Notes under the pieces: model-generated
Seen by the model: the letters and a program-made list of their open reading frames with translations, nothing else
The model's database searches: none
Told to the model about the DNA's origin: nothing
Shown here: piece after piece, positions 17,661 through 28,600 of the stretch
How the letters are laid out: each line of letters begins with the position of its first letter
Numbering within the stretch: position 1 is the stretch's first letter
Assembly: GCA_011800805.1 (NCBI GenBank)
Contig: MPNW01000036.1
Location: 187,736 to 251,735, forward strand
Direction: 5' to 3'
DNA length: 64,000 nucleotides
Source: Hirudo medicinalis
Taxonomy: Eukaryota; Annelida; Clitellata; Hirudinida; Hirudinidae
Translations under genes and position numbers: made by a program

Positions 17661-19399
17661 ATGGTACCTGTACATGGAAAAGAAGAAATGAGTGCCGTCG
17701 ATGAAGAGTTCATGATATGCAAAGTGTGTTTAGAAAACTTCGATTCAGTAAAACGCCAACCAAAGCAACTTCCATGCACTCATATTTACTGCCACCGTTG
17801 TGTCGACAATTTCCTGTTGAAGGGAAAGAGCAAAAGGGTGACATGCCCCATTTGCAACCAGAGTTCAAAATGTTGTGGTTCGTCGGAAATCAAAACCTGC
17901 CAGCATTCGATAAACCTGGTAAATACTTTTAAACATTTGCTGACACGACGCAACTTAAAACCTAAAAGTTGTCAAGATCGTTGCGAAAGCGACATGGACG
18001 CTTTTGGAGTAGAGAAGAGCAAGCGAACAGTTGTGAAATCATCCAATCCTCTGCTACATCCGTCCAAAAAATGGTCGAAAATGACCTGGAGCGATGACGA
18101 AGGCGATGCGGATGACGGCGAATTAGTTGGCGTAAAAAACATGACTCTAAAATCACAGCTTCCTTCGACGAAGTTGATTTAAATCCTCTAATTGATGCTC
18201 CAAAATCTCTGAAAAACCTGTGGAATCAACACTCACCTGAAGTTGTTTCGCCGCCAGAACATGTGGACCTTCACCTGGGTGGTGGGAGTGCCGTTACACG
18301 AAACAATTTCTCAACGTCTCCAAATAATAATTCCACTGTTCAAAGTATAAATGCGCTCGAATTAAGAAATTATCCCTCAATTCAACACCAGTCTGATGCG
18401 AATCAATTTTCTGCTGAAGTTGACGAAAGTGATGATTTAGACTGGAATTACTTTACCCAGAATTTTGAACCAAGTCCGAAATCAACAATGACGTACAGCT
18501 CACACAAAGAATCGAAACAGCAAATTCTCCAAAGTAATGCCAAAGATTTACCAAGGTTCAAAACAGACGACCAAAATGGGACACCTTCAGACGTGTTTAC
18601 TGAGTTAAAATTTACAGCCCCGTCCTTGATAAGATCATCACTGACCGGCGATCTTGTACTCATTGTTGATCAAACTGGCAAAATGGAGAATAAAGTACAA
18701 GTCTTCGAAGCGAATAGTGTTATCAAGCACACTTTTAATGTCAATCTAGAAATTAATGATGTGTGTCTTGTTGAATCGGAAGACAAAGTTGCAGTAGCAG
18801 TGGCATCTAAAGAGGGCATCACCATATTCGAAACTGAAATGGATGGCAAAGGAAAATTGATACCAGTTGGCCCAGCAAATTTTGTCTCTCCTTTCATGAA
18901 AGGCTTCGTAACAGCTCAGGACAATTCTCTGAGTTTCTGTTTGGATTTAAGCTGCAGCCTCGTGCTCCAGTCCATAAGAAGCATTCATTTAGAATCAGCA
19001 TCAACGGACGGAAACATTTTTAGAAGAATCGTTGACATGAACACTTGCCAGAATATGATAGGTCTTCTCACCAGCGATCAGTGCATATTGATAGATCAAC
19101 ATGGCAAAGTGTTGCAATCAGTCAGACTTTTTGAAGCTGAAAGCTCTGGAGCAAAGGCAGCCATGCAACTTTCCTTTACCCCATCTTTCAGGAAACTGGC
19201 TGTTATTCATAAAAGCAAACTACTGGCTGAACTACAAGACATTGGACCCTTAACTTCTTCCAAAATTCCTATCATTCTCCCACTTGGCGAGTCTGGGAAT
19301 CGTTTTGAAGTCCTAGGCGGAACTTTGGTAGGTGAGGACAGACTTCTAGCCATTTTGCAAACCAAGGAAAACTTCAGAATTGCTAAATACAACATTTGA
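17661..19399 (+). CDS. RING-finger E3 ubiquitin ligase-like protein, single exon with apparent frameshift
   Basis: Two overlapping open frames make one gene. The first (17661-18182) encodes a C3HC4 RING with Cys20, Cys23, Cys39, His41, Cys44, Cys47, Cys62 and Cys65, so ubiquitin-ligase activity is likely. The second frame is open from about 18116 to the stop at 19397-19399 and continues without a start Met. It encodes a low-complexity linker and about 260 residues of short beta-strand-like blocks (GDLVLIVDQTGK, DKVAVAVASKEGITIFE, QCILIDQHGKVLQSV) that resemble a beta-propeller, as in TRIM-NHL ligases. One extra base in the A6 run at about 18134-18139 would join the frames as VKKHDSKITASFDEVD. 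A sequencing or assembly indel is the simplest reading; a real mutation is possible. I do not recognise the orthologue. The poly(A) signal AATAAA at about 19475 nearly meets that of the convergent importin gene. Confidence 0.75.
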
Positions 19400-19601
19400 C
19401 AGTGACATTACACACCTGAGACTTGTTTCATCATGTAGCTTCTTATAACATTTAACAAACTAAAAGTAATTCGATAATAAAGACGAAGTGTTTTTTTATT
19501 GGAAATGATAATCAATAAAAAACAAAATGGGCTCCTGACAAAAATAAGCTGTTAAGGAATACAGTGGACTGGAAAATACATAACATCCCTACACTTGGGA
19601 T

Positions 19602-21865
19602 TCAGAACTTGAAACCATTTCCAGCAACATTGTTGTTGTTAGAGAAGTTGAATCCTGCTTCTGATGCAGTGTCCTCTTGTGGAGCCTGTAAAACAAAATT
19701 TTCAAATGAAACAGATCCAGTAAATTCTAATTTTTTTTAATAAAATGTATGGACATTAGTCACAATCTGCTCCAAAACTTACAGAGAAATACTTTTCAAT
19801 GAGTCGAAGAGCAGCATTGTAAACGGCCTCGTTGTCGTGGGTCTGAAGTTCCTCGATTTTGTCTAAGCCCCCGCACTCCTCGAGGACCATGCACACACCA
19901 TCTAGGCATCCAAGTTGATCTGCAGCCTGCAAACAAGACAGATTTGAGCACTGTTGTTTTACATATCGAACTGATAATAAAATTAGTACTTACATTGAGA
20001 ACATTGCCAAGAGTTTCAAGGACAATACTTATGAGTCTGACATCCTTGCAAAGGAGGAGGCTGCTGAGGGCCTGAACAACACCCATCTCAACTGTTCTTA
20101 TAATCTGTTGGTCAACACCACCACTGGCAAGGTTATTGATGACCCAAACTGCTTCTTTTTGGCTCTTGAAGTCTCCTTTGTTTATAACGTTTATCACGAA
20201 CGGGATGAGACCACTGTCGATGACTTCCTGATAACATCAAGTTGATATAAAAATTATAATAGCATCAGAGAAGTTTATATTAATAAGTTTATTAAAAAAG
20301 TTGCTTATTTAGAATATTTTTAATGAGCCTTAAAATATCATATTACGTACTTGGATTTGAGCTGCGCTTCCTGCTGTGATGTTGGAGATTATCCAACAAG
20401 ATTCTTTCTGAATTCCTGTCTTGTCATGGCCCAGAAGTTTTACAAATTTGTGGAGAATCTTCATGTCCAACACAGTCTGATATGAAAGAATTTAAATCAC
20501 AAAAAAATTACACAATGCAGAATAATGGCATGTTTATCAAAGCTAAAATTATCAGATGACCCACCTGAGTCTGGGCATCATCCCCTGTAACAATATTTCC
20601 GAGGGCCCTCAGCGAAGGAGTGAGGATTCCAACATCATTGAATTCAAGAAGAGCACTGAGTTTTGGCAAGACTCCCGAGTCGATGACTTCCTGGATGCGA
20701 TCGTTAGCTCCATCACTAATGTAGGAAATAGCCCAGCAAGCATCTGCCACAATTTCTTTATCTTGATGGTGCAACAGGGTTACCAGACATGGTAGGCATT
20801 TCTTCATGGCATCAAATGGGGGAGGTGGGTTCTTATTACGACAGAAGTTGGACAAAGCCCAGGCTACATTTCTCAGCAGTGTGATTCCAATTTTCCCACC
20901 TTCATTGTCTGTCAGAGCCCTATGGACAAGCTTCAACATGCCATCCATGGCATCCAGTTTTAGCACGGCATCCCTCAAATCGGCACCATCGCCTGAGAAA
21001 GTCATGTAGCTATTGCTTAGCAAATCGACCCAGGCATTTGATCCAATAATATCACTCACCAGAAATGTTTCCAAGAGCCCAGACAGCTTGCTCTACGACA
21101 TTGAGGTTCTCACTCTCTAGGAGTGCTACAAAGTTCTTAAGAGCACCAGCCTTCACAACCTCTCTTGTTTGGGTGGATGTCCCTGATGCAATGTTTGTCA
21201 GTGCCCAGGCTGCTTCAAACTGGAGATTAGGCCTATAAACACATTTATGTTACATGATTTGAATTTAGTACAGAAGACAGATGCTTACTTGTCAGTGCAA
21301 AGGAGAAGTTGGGACAAAATAGGAAGAAGGTTAGTTTCAATTATAACATCAATGGGTGGAGATCTTTCTCTTGAAAGCATCTTCCTGATGCTCTGAACAG
21401 CCTGAAAGACTTCCTCATAGTTGTTCAACTGCTTCATTATCCTAGTAATGTCATCCATGGGTAAAATTCGCACTGTGGAAGCCTGCACACACAGAGATTA
21501 AATTACAATACATTTTTCTATTGCTAGAGACAAATAATGATAAATGAATTAATAAAGTAAATGAAGAACAGTCTAATGAGCTTAAATGCAATATATACTC
21601 ACATGAGTGTCCTCTGAATCAAGAACATCGGGTTCCTCTTCCAAATTCCTCCTCTTTGAAATCTGCTCATCCTTCTTGGCTTTGCGAAGTTCGACACTAA
21701 CCTCCGACCTTTGTCGTCTCAGATCCTTAACGAGCACAAAGCATATTAAAATAACTTGAAACATTCAAAGTAATTGCGCGACAAGTGACTCTAGTCAAAA
21801 GCAAGGTAACTCACATTTATATCTTTGCCCTTATTCTTGTAATTTTTCAATCTAGCTTCAGACAT
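19602..21865 (-). CDS. KPNA: Importin alpha (karyopherin alpha), 9 exons
   Basis: This adaptor binds classical nuclear localisation signals and links them to importin beta. Minus-strand exons: 21865-21815, 21725-21603, 21482-21289, 21232-21060, 20992-20565, 20476-20351, 20227-19994, 19926-19783, 19685-19602; 518 residues (human 529-538). The start is [15 protein letters not shown], the importin-beta-binding domain, which continues [18 protein letters not shown] with the basic cluster SKRR. Armadillo repeats follow, with the conserved Trp/Asn ladder for NLS binding: [90 protein letters not shown]. The carboxyl end (EKYFS plus [15 protein letters not shown]) follows the usual [11 protein letters not shown] block. 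It looks closest to the alpha-1 type (KPNA2-like) by its end, but this is only an impression. Intron 4 is only 67 bases. Confidence 0.96.
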
Positions 21866-22289
21866 TATTTTTCGTAGGGCGATTTCGAAAAAAGTGCGAA
21901 TAACGAACTAAATCTCCGGCAACGGGAACGTGACTGTAGCAAATCGAATTAATCCGCCAATGAGCATAAAACGAACCGTGCTTCACAATGATAACATATT
22001 TTCTTGTTAAAATAGTTAAAACAATTTTAAAATAAAATGTTTTATAATTTTAAAAATTAAATAATGTTTTACTAAATTTAAATAATCTTCAAAGCATTAT
22101 TCATTGTGTATACACATTTCTTACAAAATAATTATAATTACAAGCAAATTTTAAATTATTTATCAATTTTTTATTTAGTCATAATTTGCTTTTATACAAG
22201 TCAATCTTCGATAAGGTTATTTATTGATAAGTCGGTTCTGCTGCAGGCGTTGAGATTTAAAAGTCAACAATTATTAAAGACTTTAACAA
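21866..22289. promoter_or_regulatory. Divergent promoter between importin alpha and inhibitor-2
   Basis: The start codons of the two genes point away from each other and are 424 bases apart. No TATA box stands out. The interval should hold both 5' UTRs and a shared or back-to-back promoter. This is inferred from gene layout only. Confidence 0.5.
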
Positions 22290-23713
22290 ATGGCTGATTT
22301 CGACAAGAAACCCGTGAAAGGAATTCTGAAAAATACATCGAGCTTTGATAAAGGGAAGTGCGAAGGCATGAGGTTAACTCTTTGCTAAAGTATTGCTTAC
22401 ATACCACCAATCTGTGTAATCCGAAGTAATGTGATACTACAAAAACAACAAGCTAATTTTTAATTACTTTGTAACGTTTCTATTTAAGTCGCAGAGAAAA
22501 AGAAATGAAATGGGATGAGATGAATATCTTGGCCACTTATCATCCAGCAGACAAAGATTATGGACATGACAAAATAAACGAACCGCCAACTCCTTATAAT
22601 AGGTTTGAGGGAGATGGCGACGAAACGCGAAGTGGTGATGAAGGGGAAAGCTGCATTGATCCTGAACTTCTCGCTCAAGGGTAGTTTTGTTTCTAAACTT
22701 TCATATCAATTCTATTAATTCAATTATCCCAGCTAATTATTTTGTCTACTCATTTGCTTCATTTTTGAGAGTGTAATCATGCTGCTTTAAACTTTGCATA
22801 TGTTTTTGTCATTACACACATAGAACCTGACATTTGAATGTTCGCTTTCATTTTATGACTGATCATCTCTATTTTTATCATTTAAAAAATATTGCATTTG
22901 TATTAAGTTCTATCTATCACATTTAGTGATGTGTAAAAGCTTGCTTTATTGACTGATTTTGATTTCTTCACAAATTTATGATAATGTCACGGTAAACAAC
23001 AACATAGATATTGTCATAAGCATTCTTAGAGTTGAGTTAGAACTGCAAACACCATTACATGTGATGGTACTAAAGTAATAGTAAAACATTATTTGATTTC
23101 TTTAAATTTTTAATTATTCCTACTAACGAGGTTTAATAATGATTTCAAGAAATGTTGTTTAGAATATTGTTTACATAAATTAAACCTAATGGCACTACAA
23201 ATGCAGGCTAACTATGAAGACGAAGCCAAAAGTTCTGACGAAGGTTGACACTTACAGCAGTGGAGATGAGGATGAAGAGGATGAAAACCTCACAGAAGAA
23301 GAAAAAGGTAAGAGATTCCACTTGTCAGAAAGTTGTTCTTAAAAGCCACTTTAATTAATTTCAAAGAAATATAAAATTTTAATTATTGATTAATAATTTT
23401 TCAGAGAGAAAAAGGGTGTTCAGACTTCACAGAAAGCAACATTACAATGAGTTTCAAGCTGTTAAATTGGCTCGCCAGCTCCTACAGGAGGAAGAAGATG
23501 ACGAAGATGGTGAGATTTATTAATTATTTTTAATGGCTATTTTTGGTAGGCGGGTGATACTCAGAACTTGATGTATTTACAGCTGATGATGAAGGAATGG
23601 GATGTAGGAATGATTACTCAGAGGCCAGCAGGTCAGTGGAAGTCAACGATTCACTGAAGGAGAGTCCCCTTTCCACTGAGGAGCCATCCCCCATGGACAT
23701 TTCAGACAAATAA
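22290..23713 (+). CDS. PPP1R2: Protein phosphatase 1 inhibitor-2, 5 exons
   Basis: Inhibitor-2 is an intrinsically disordered regulator that binds PP1 and blocks its active site. Exons: 22290-22372, 22495-22680, 23207-23307, 23405-23509, 23583-23713; 201 residues (human 205). All three PP1-contact regions are present: KGILKN (residues 10-15), [20 protein letters not shown] (matching human [16 protein letters not shown]), and the carboxyl helix [18 protein letters not shown] (human RKLHYNEGLNIKLARQL). The GSK3/ERK phosphorylation site is kept as PPTPYNR. Acidic patches lie around [10 protein letters not shown] and EEEDDEDADDE. The exon 2 start could also be 22489, which would add two residues. 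The gene is head to head with importin alpha and tail to tail with the coiled-coil gene at 24148-25446. Confidence 0.93.
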
Positions 23714-24147
23714 AACTCCTCATTTGTCGAGTTTCACCTGAAGCGGGATGGATTTTGTAGATTTGTGGTTTCGTCTCTGAGCCTTGGCCTCTAGCAAGAA
23801 TTGGGTCTGCAAAGTGTTTGGTAATGCTTGGTGGTGTTTCAGAATCCCTGTCAGCAATGTAGGCAGAGAAAATTGAGAAACTTTTGAAGGATTGTATTTG
23901 ATCTTTTGATTTTCAGTCAATTTATAAATGCTTTGCTAGCTCCTCAAAATTGCTAGGTCATCAAAATTTGATTTAAACAAGTAACTTAATAAACTCGTAG
24001 TTTTTGGTTACTGCCTGCCATGATTGCCGAATTACATTCCCCGATATTTCTGGTGTTGTCATTGCATTTTTGTCGAAGATTTGTAAACTTTGGACCGAGA
24101 TTACAAAAATGGATGTCTTGCATTTTTTTACTGCTCTTGTCCGTTCA

Positions 24148-25446
24148 TTATATCCTCCACCGCTTCTGTTCGAGTTCCTTGTGTTTTTGCAAGAAGTTTG
24201 GCAAGATCTTCTTGGGAGAGCATTTTTGAGGAATTGGGGGACAGAGGTTTAGGCCTTGTGAATTGAGGAGTTCCTTGAATGCTATGAAGAGTTCAGGAGT
24301 CCATTTGTTGTTGCTGATGAATGCACTGCTTGCCTGCTTGAGTTTGGAAAGCTGAAGTTTAATTTAATTTCAAATTAATTTTATTTTCTAATTCGAAGAA
24401 AGATGAAAAAATCATTATGCTATGTTTTTATTTATTTAACAGCATCATTAATTATTGTGGAGCATGATTTCGCTTATTCGTCCAAGGCTGGGTTCATTAT
24501 TTATTAATTATTTTTCCAATTGGTCCAGTATCAAAAACCGAAATCCGCAGCATTTTGGCTTTTCTGAGACAAATTTTCCGTCGAGAAAAAAGCATTGAAT
24601 TCAGAGTTTGTGTTCCTTTGATTTAAATTTTGTATAAACGCCCTTCATAATTGATGAAGGGTCTGACAATGTGCGGGCATTATCTCCCTAACGTTTAATA
24701 ATATTAATAATAAATTTGTAATGCGCTATGATGTGCTTTACAACAATAAAGGGAGCCACACGTAGTCATGAAACTGAGGATAAATTATTATCACCTGTTT
24801 GGCGGTGGCCACATTTCGCACGACTAGTTTCACGACATTGTTCGCAAAGTCGGCTTGATTGATATAATCCTCATCACTTTCTTCTTGAAGGGTCGGGTGT
24901 TCTTCCTCGACATCGGGATCTTGGATGCTTTCATCCTCGCTTTTATCTTCCGTGAAGTCATTCATACATTTGTCCCATTTAAATTTGATGATTTTTCGTT
25001 TTCTCTTTCCCTAAAAATTTGAATATAAAATACTTAAGTTAGTTAAACGCACAACTTAAGTATTTAGATCCAACCCTTTCTGCTTCTAGGAAGTTTAATT
25101 CCTTTAGGAGTTTACATTGAAGATCTTTTTCACGCTTTATGTCCTTTTTTAATTTCACTATTTCTTCCAGGATGCCAAACGTAGTAGGCTCTGCCGAGGC
25201 AAGCTGATTTCGTATTTTAGCTTCGTATTGGAACACGCTTACATAAAATTGTAGCTCCCTGCCTTGCGTTTTCAGTTTTTCCACGGTGTCTTGAGATTTA
25301 ACTAAATCCGAACGACACTTTTTCCGCAAGTTCTTAATTTTGGAGGTGAGTATTTGTACGGGATCGCACATATCCGTTTGTATGCCGACCGTTTTAGTAC
25401 CTCCCAGGACGTTGAATACCATTTTAGATTTTGTAAAAAATTTCAA
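24148..25446 (-). CDS. Coiled-coil protein of unknown function, 3 exons
   Basis: Minus-strand exons 25446-25075, 25010-24795 and 24351-24148 join in phase and give 263 residues. I do not recognise the family. The amino part has a VGIQTD motif and then about 90 residues of heptad-like coiled coil (SKIKNLRKKCRSDLVKS, EEIVKLKKDIKREKDLQCK). The middle is basic (GKRKRKIIKFKW) then strongly acidic. The third exon encodes NNKWTPELFIAFKELLNSQ and a basic end ILPNFLQKHKELEQKRWRI. Start may be the first Met or the one at 25422. Evidence is reading-frame length, splice phase and helical pattern. Exon 3 is the least certain, because all three minus frames are fairly open from 24000 to 24350. Its start faces the receptor phosphatase gene 224 bases away. 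Confidence 0.6.
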
Positions 25447-25669
25447 ATTAATGTTTCCATCTGGATCGATTAAACTGCTTTCATAAACAACTTCTTAATA
25501 TCTTACGTTTAAAAGATCATAAATAATATATTTTTTTGCGAATTTGTTTTCAAACGTATATTGTCTTGTTTTTAATTTGCATATTTATTTATTAAAATAT
25601 TCTCCTATTTAAAATTTAGTCATATAGTTTTGTGGCGCCACTCGCCATTTTGTTAAGCAATCAGCGGAC
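25447..25669. promoter_or_regulatory. Divergent promoter between coiled-coil gene and receptor phosphatase
   Basis: About 220 bases separate the two opposite start codons. Inferred from layout; no specific element is recognised. Confidence 0.35.
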
Positions 25670-28600
25670 ATGTCTGAATCCGGATTGTTCGGCGTCCTTT
25701 GTTTCTGGGCAATGTTAAAACTTTCTCAAAGTTTGGCTATTTCATTAAAATACTAAGAAACGTTATCGTGTCAAAGTTCTGAGTTGTTGCAATAACATTG
25801 TAGATGCTTGTCCATCTGAGAGATTTGGCCCACACTGCGAATTCCAATGTCATTGCTTAAGAAAATGTAATAAAGGTGATTGTTCTGATGACCTCTGCAG
25901 TTTTGGTTTTATGGATCCCCCGAAATGTCAAACAGGTAATAGATAATAAGTGATCGATAAATTCTTAATAGATAAATATTTTTTTTTGTGAACTGTTGGT
26001 CGAGATTTTAAGAAGGTTGTGCAGGCTGGCTGAATGGGTTGTGTTCCTGCATACGGCGGTAATGGTAACAGTCGTAATGTCGTGTTCACTGCCACAAGTG
26101 CCCTTGCGCTATATAAATGGTTAACAAAAAGCGCCTCTGACGCTATGCAAATGGCGCTATTTAAATGAACTACATTTACATTTTATATTTGCGTTTTGTT
26201 TCCAGTTATAAGTTAATTTGTCTTAGGTTGTCCAAAGCAAAGGTTTGGTGTTAATTGCATGTTTGATTGTAAGTGTCCGGAGAACGATACCTGTAATAAT
26301 GTAAATGGCTGGTGTTCCTCGAACAAGTGTAAGGATGGCTTTGGTGGAGCTGGATGCCAAAAAAGTGAGTTCTTCGGTATTTACTTAACTTTATAAGTAT
26401 CTAATTAATAGTTTCCAACTAAGTTATTGATTATTCTAACAAGGAGTACCCTTTCTGAGCGATCCGCCGGTAGTTGACATCATTGCAGAAAAATATATGT
26501 TGATTTCCTGGAAACCTTGGTCTCATGGCTTCCAACTCACCAATTCGTCCATCCTGATATATTTAATAGAAGCTCAGAATTATCAAGACATCGACTCGGC
26601 AAGCGAATGGATCACTCTCGCTAAGGTCAGAGATACAGACGAGTCTGGACAAGCGGCTTGGATCATGGAGAAAACGAACAATTTCGACGTAGCGCTAGTG
26701 ACTACTAGTAATGGAGATCAATCTCTTCAGCGGGTTCGAGTTCTTTTCCAGAATCCTGAGCCTGACCAACCATACAAATTCAGGATTGGAATATCTGTAT
26801 TGAAAGACAAAAGACCACCATTCAAGGTTGACCCGAGTCCCGTCACCCCGAAGTGGCACAGCATCCATTGTGGAGGTTTGCGTCTTCAATCTGTTTGTAT
26901 ATTGGTATTACAGAATTTATTGAATAGTATTTATTTATAGTATTTATTGAATCAACCCAGTTACTTAAAGAATAATATCAGTTTGTATAATTCGTGGATT
27001 TACTTTGTGAGATTGATGTGTTGTTCCGAGTTGCTAATTGGTTGAATTACTGATTTGCTGCCCGAAAAGTTGCCATCGATTCTTGTCCACGAGACTTTTT
27101 GATCATCAAATATTAATATGCAAATTTTAAATATTCAATGAACGCTGATCATACATTTTTAGTATGCAAATATATTCCATAATATGTATTAAATTGAAAT
27201 TAGTAAAAGTTTATTTTTTTTAAAGTTATGAAATAACTTAATAATTATGATGATGATGATGATGACGATGACGATGACGATGATGATGATGATAAAGTCT
27301 TTTAATGATCAACACTGCAATTTATTTATTTATTTCTCGTTTTTTTTTCTTCATCAATTTATCTTAACCATTTCCGTGATCGGTGATTTGATATTAAATC
27401 TATTACACCCGAATGTTCAGTTACAAGTTTACCATCCAGCTCCAAGCCAAGTTCCAACGAGAGTGTCAGCCAACATAACCACTTCTGAGGACTTCATGAC
27501 GCTCACCATCGCTTGGGAGGTTCTCTTGATTTGAGATAATTATCATTACCACAGTCATTAGTACATTCTGACTATTTTCTTATCAATTGTTTATTCTGTT
27601 GTCGACTTTGAAGAATAATTCGCTGGAAAGTAATCGTTAGTGAAATGTTGTTATACGTCAGGGTCCTTTGTGCTTTTATTTTCCATTATTCTGCCATCAA
27701 CAAGGTTGAACGTAATCCAAATATTATCAAAATTTCGAACGTTTCGAATTTTCACCTCGCAGCTTTTGGGCCAAAATTCCAGTAAATGTGATGAATTCTG
27801 GGGACATGAGGCGTCCTTGATCCGCCTTGATCTCAATGAGAGCAACATTATTTCATCATTCAACGTCACTTGGCCTCATCTATCTATGCTGGTCTCCAAT
27901 ATCACAGAAATACATTTTGCTGCCTTCAGCTCTTTGTCCTACGCTGTTGCAGTACGAGTTGTAAACAAATGGGGGGTGGTCGGACCTTGGTCTGAGCCAA
28001 GTTTGGCTTTCTTTATTGGTTGGTAACTTTAGCCAAATTTTTGTTACTATTTTGAAATAATAGCGTGTTTTCTTCTTTTGGAAGTCGAATCAACGACTTT
28101 AGGAGAAGTAGGGTCTGATTTAACAATGTCTCTGCAAGGATCTTCCAATTTGACAACATCTCCTCTGCCCCAAAGTCCCTCATCATCTCACTTTGTGGTT
28201 CTTCCGACTTCTCACCTGGTCACTCCTTCGCTCAAAGTCAAAGGTCAATCTCCATCGCCAACGGTCCGAGGTCGGAGTGTGAAGTGGACGCTGCTCGAGA
28301 GGAACGAGACTCATTTGGAGTTGCTACACGAAGGCGGAACGTCTGCTTTCTGTGAGGTAAGTGCCAATGTCTGTTTGTGTGTATGATTGTATGTATGCAT
28401 GTATGTGTGTATGCATGTGTGTATGTATGTATGTATGTATGTATGTATGTATGTATGTATGTATGTATGTATGAATGAATGTATGCCTGTCTGTCTGAAT
28501 GTCCATTTGACAAATATTGAATTCCATGGCTTGCACACAGATAAAACTGTTGAAGCATCTCATTGAGGGCGTCGAGCCCTACGTGGAAGTGTTGAATAAT

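Noticed and set aside
24004..24252. Plus-strand 82-residue frame
   Set aside because: It lies opposite the third exon of the coiled-coil gene and has no motif; the minus-strand reading joins upstream exons in phase.
28238..28563. Minus-strand open frames rich in His-Thr-Tyr-Ile
   Set aside because: They are translations of the (ATGT)n microsatellite in an intron of the receptor phosphatase.
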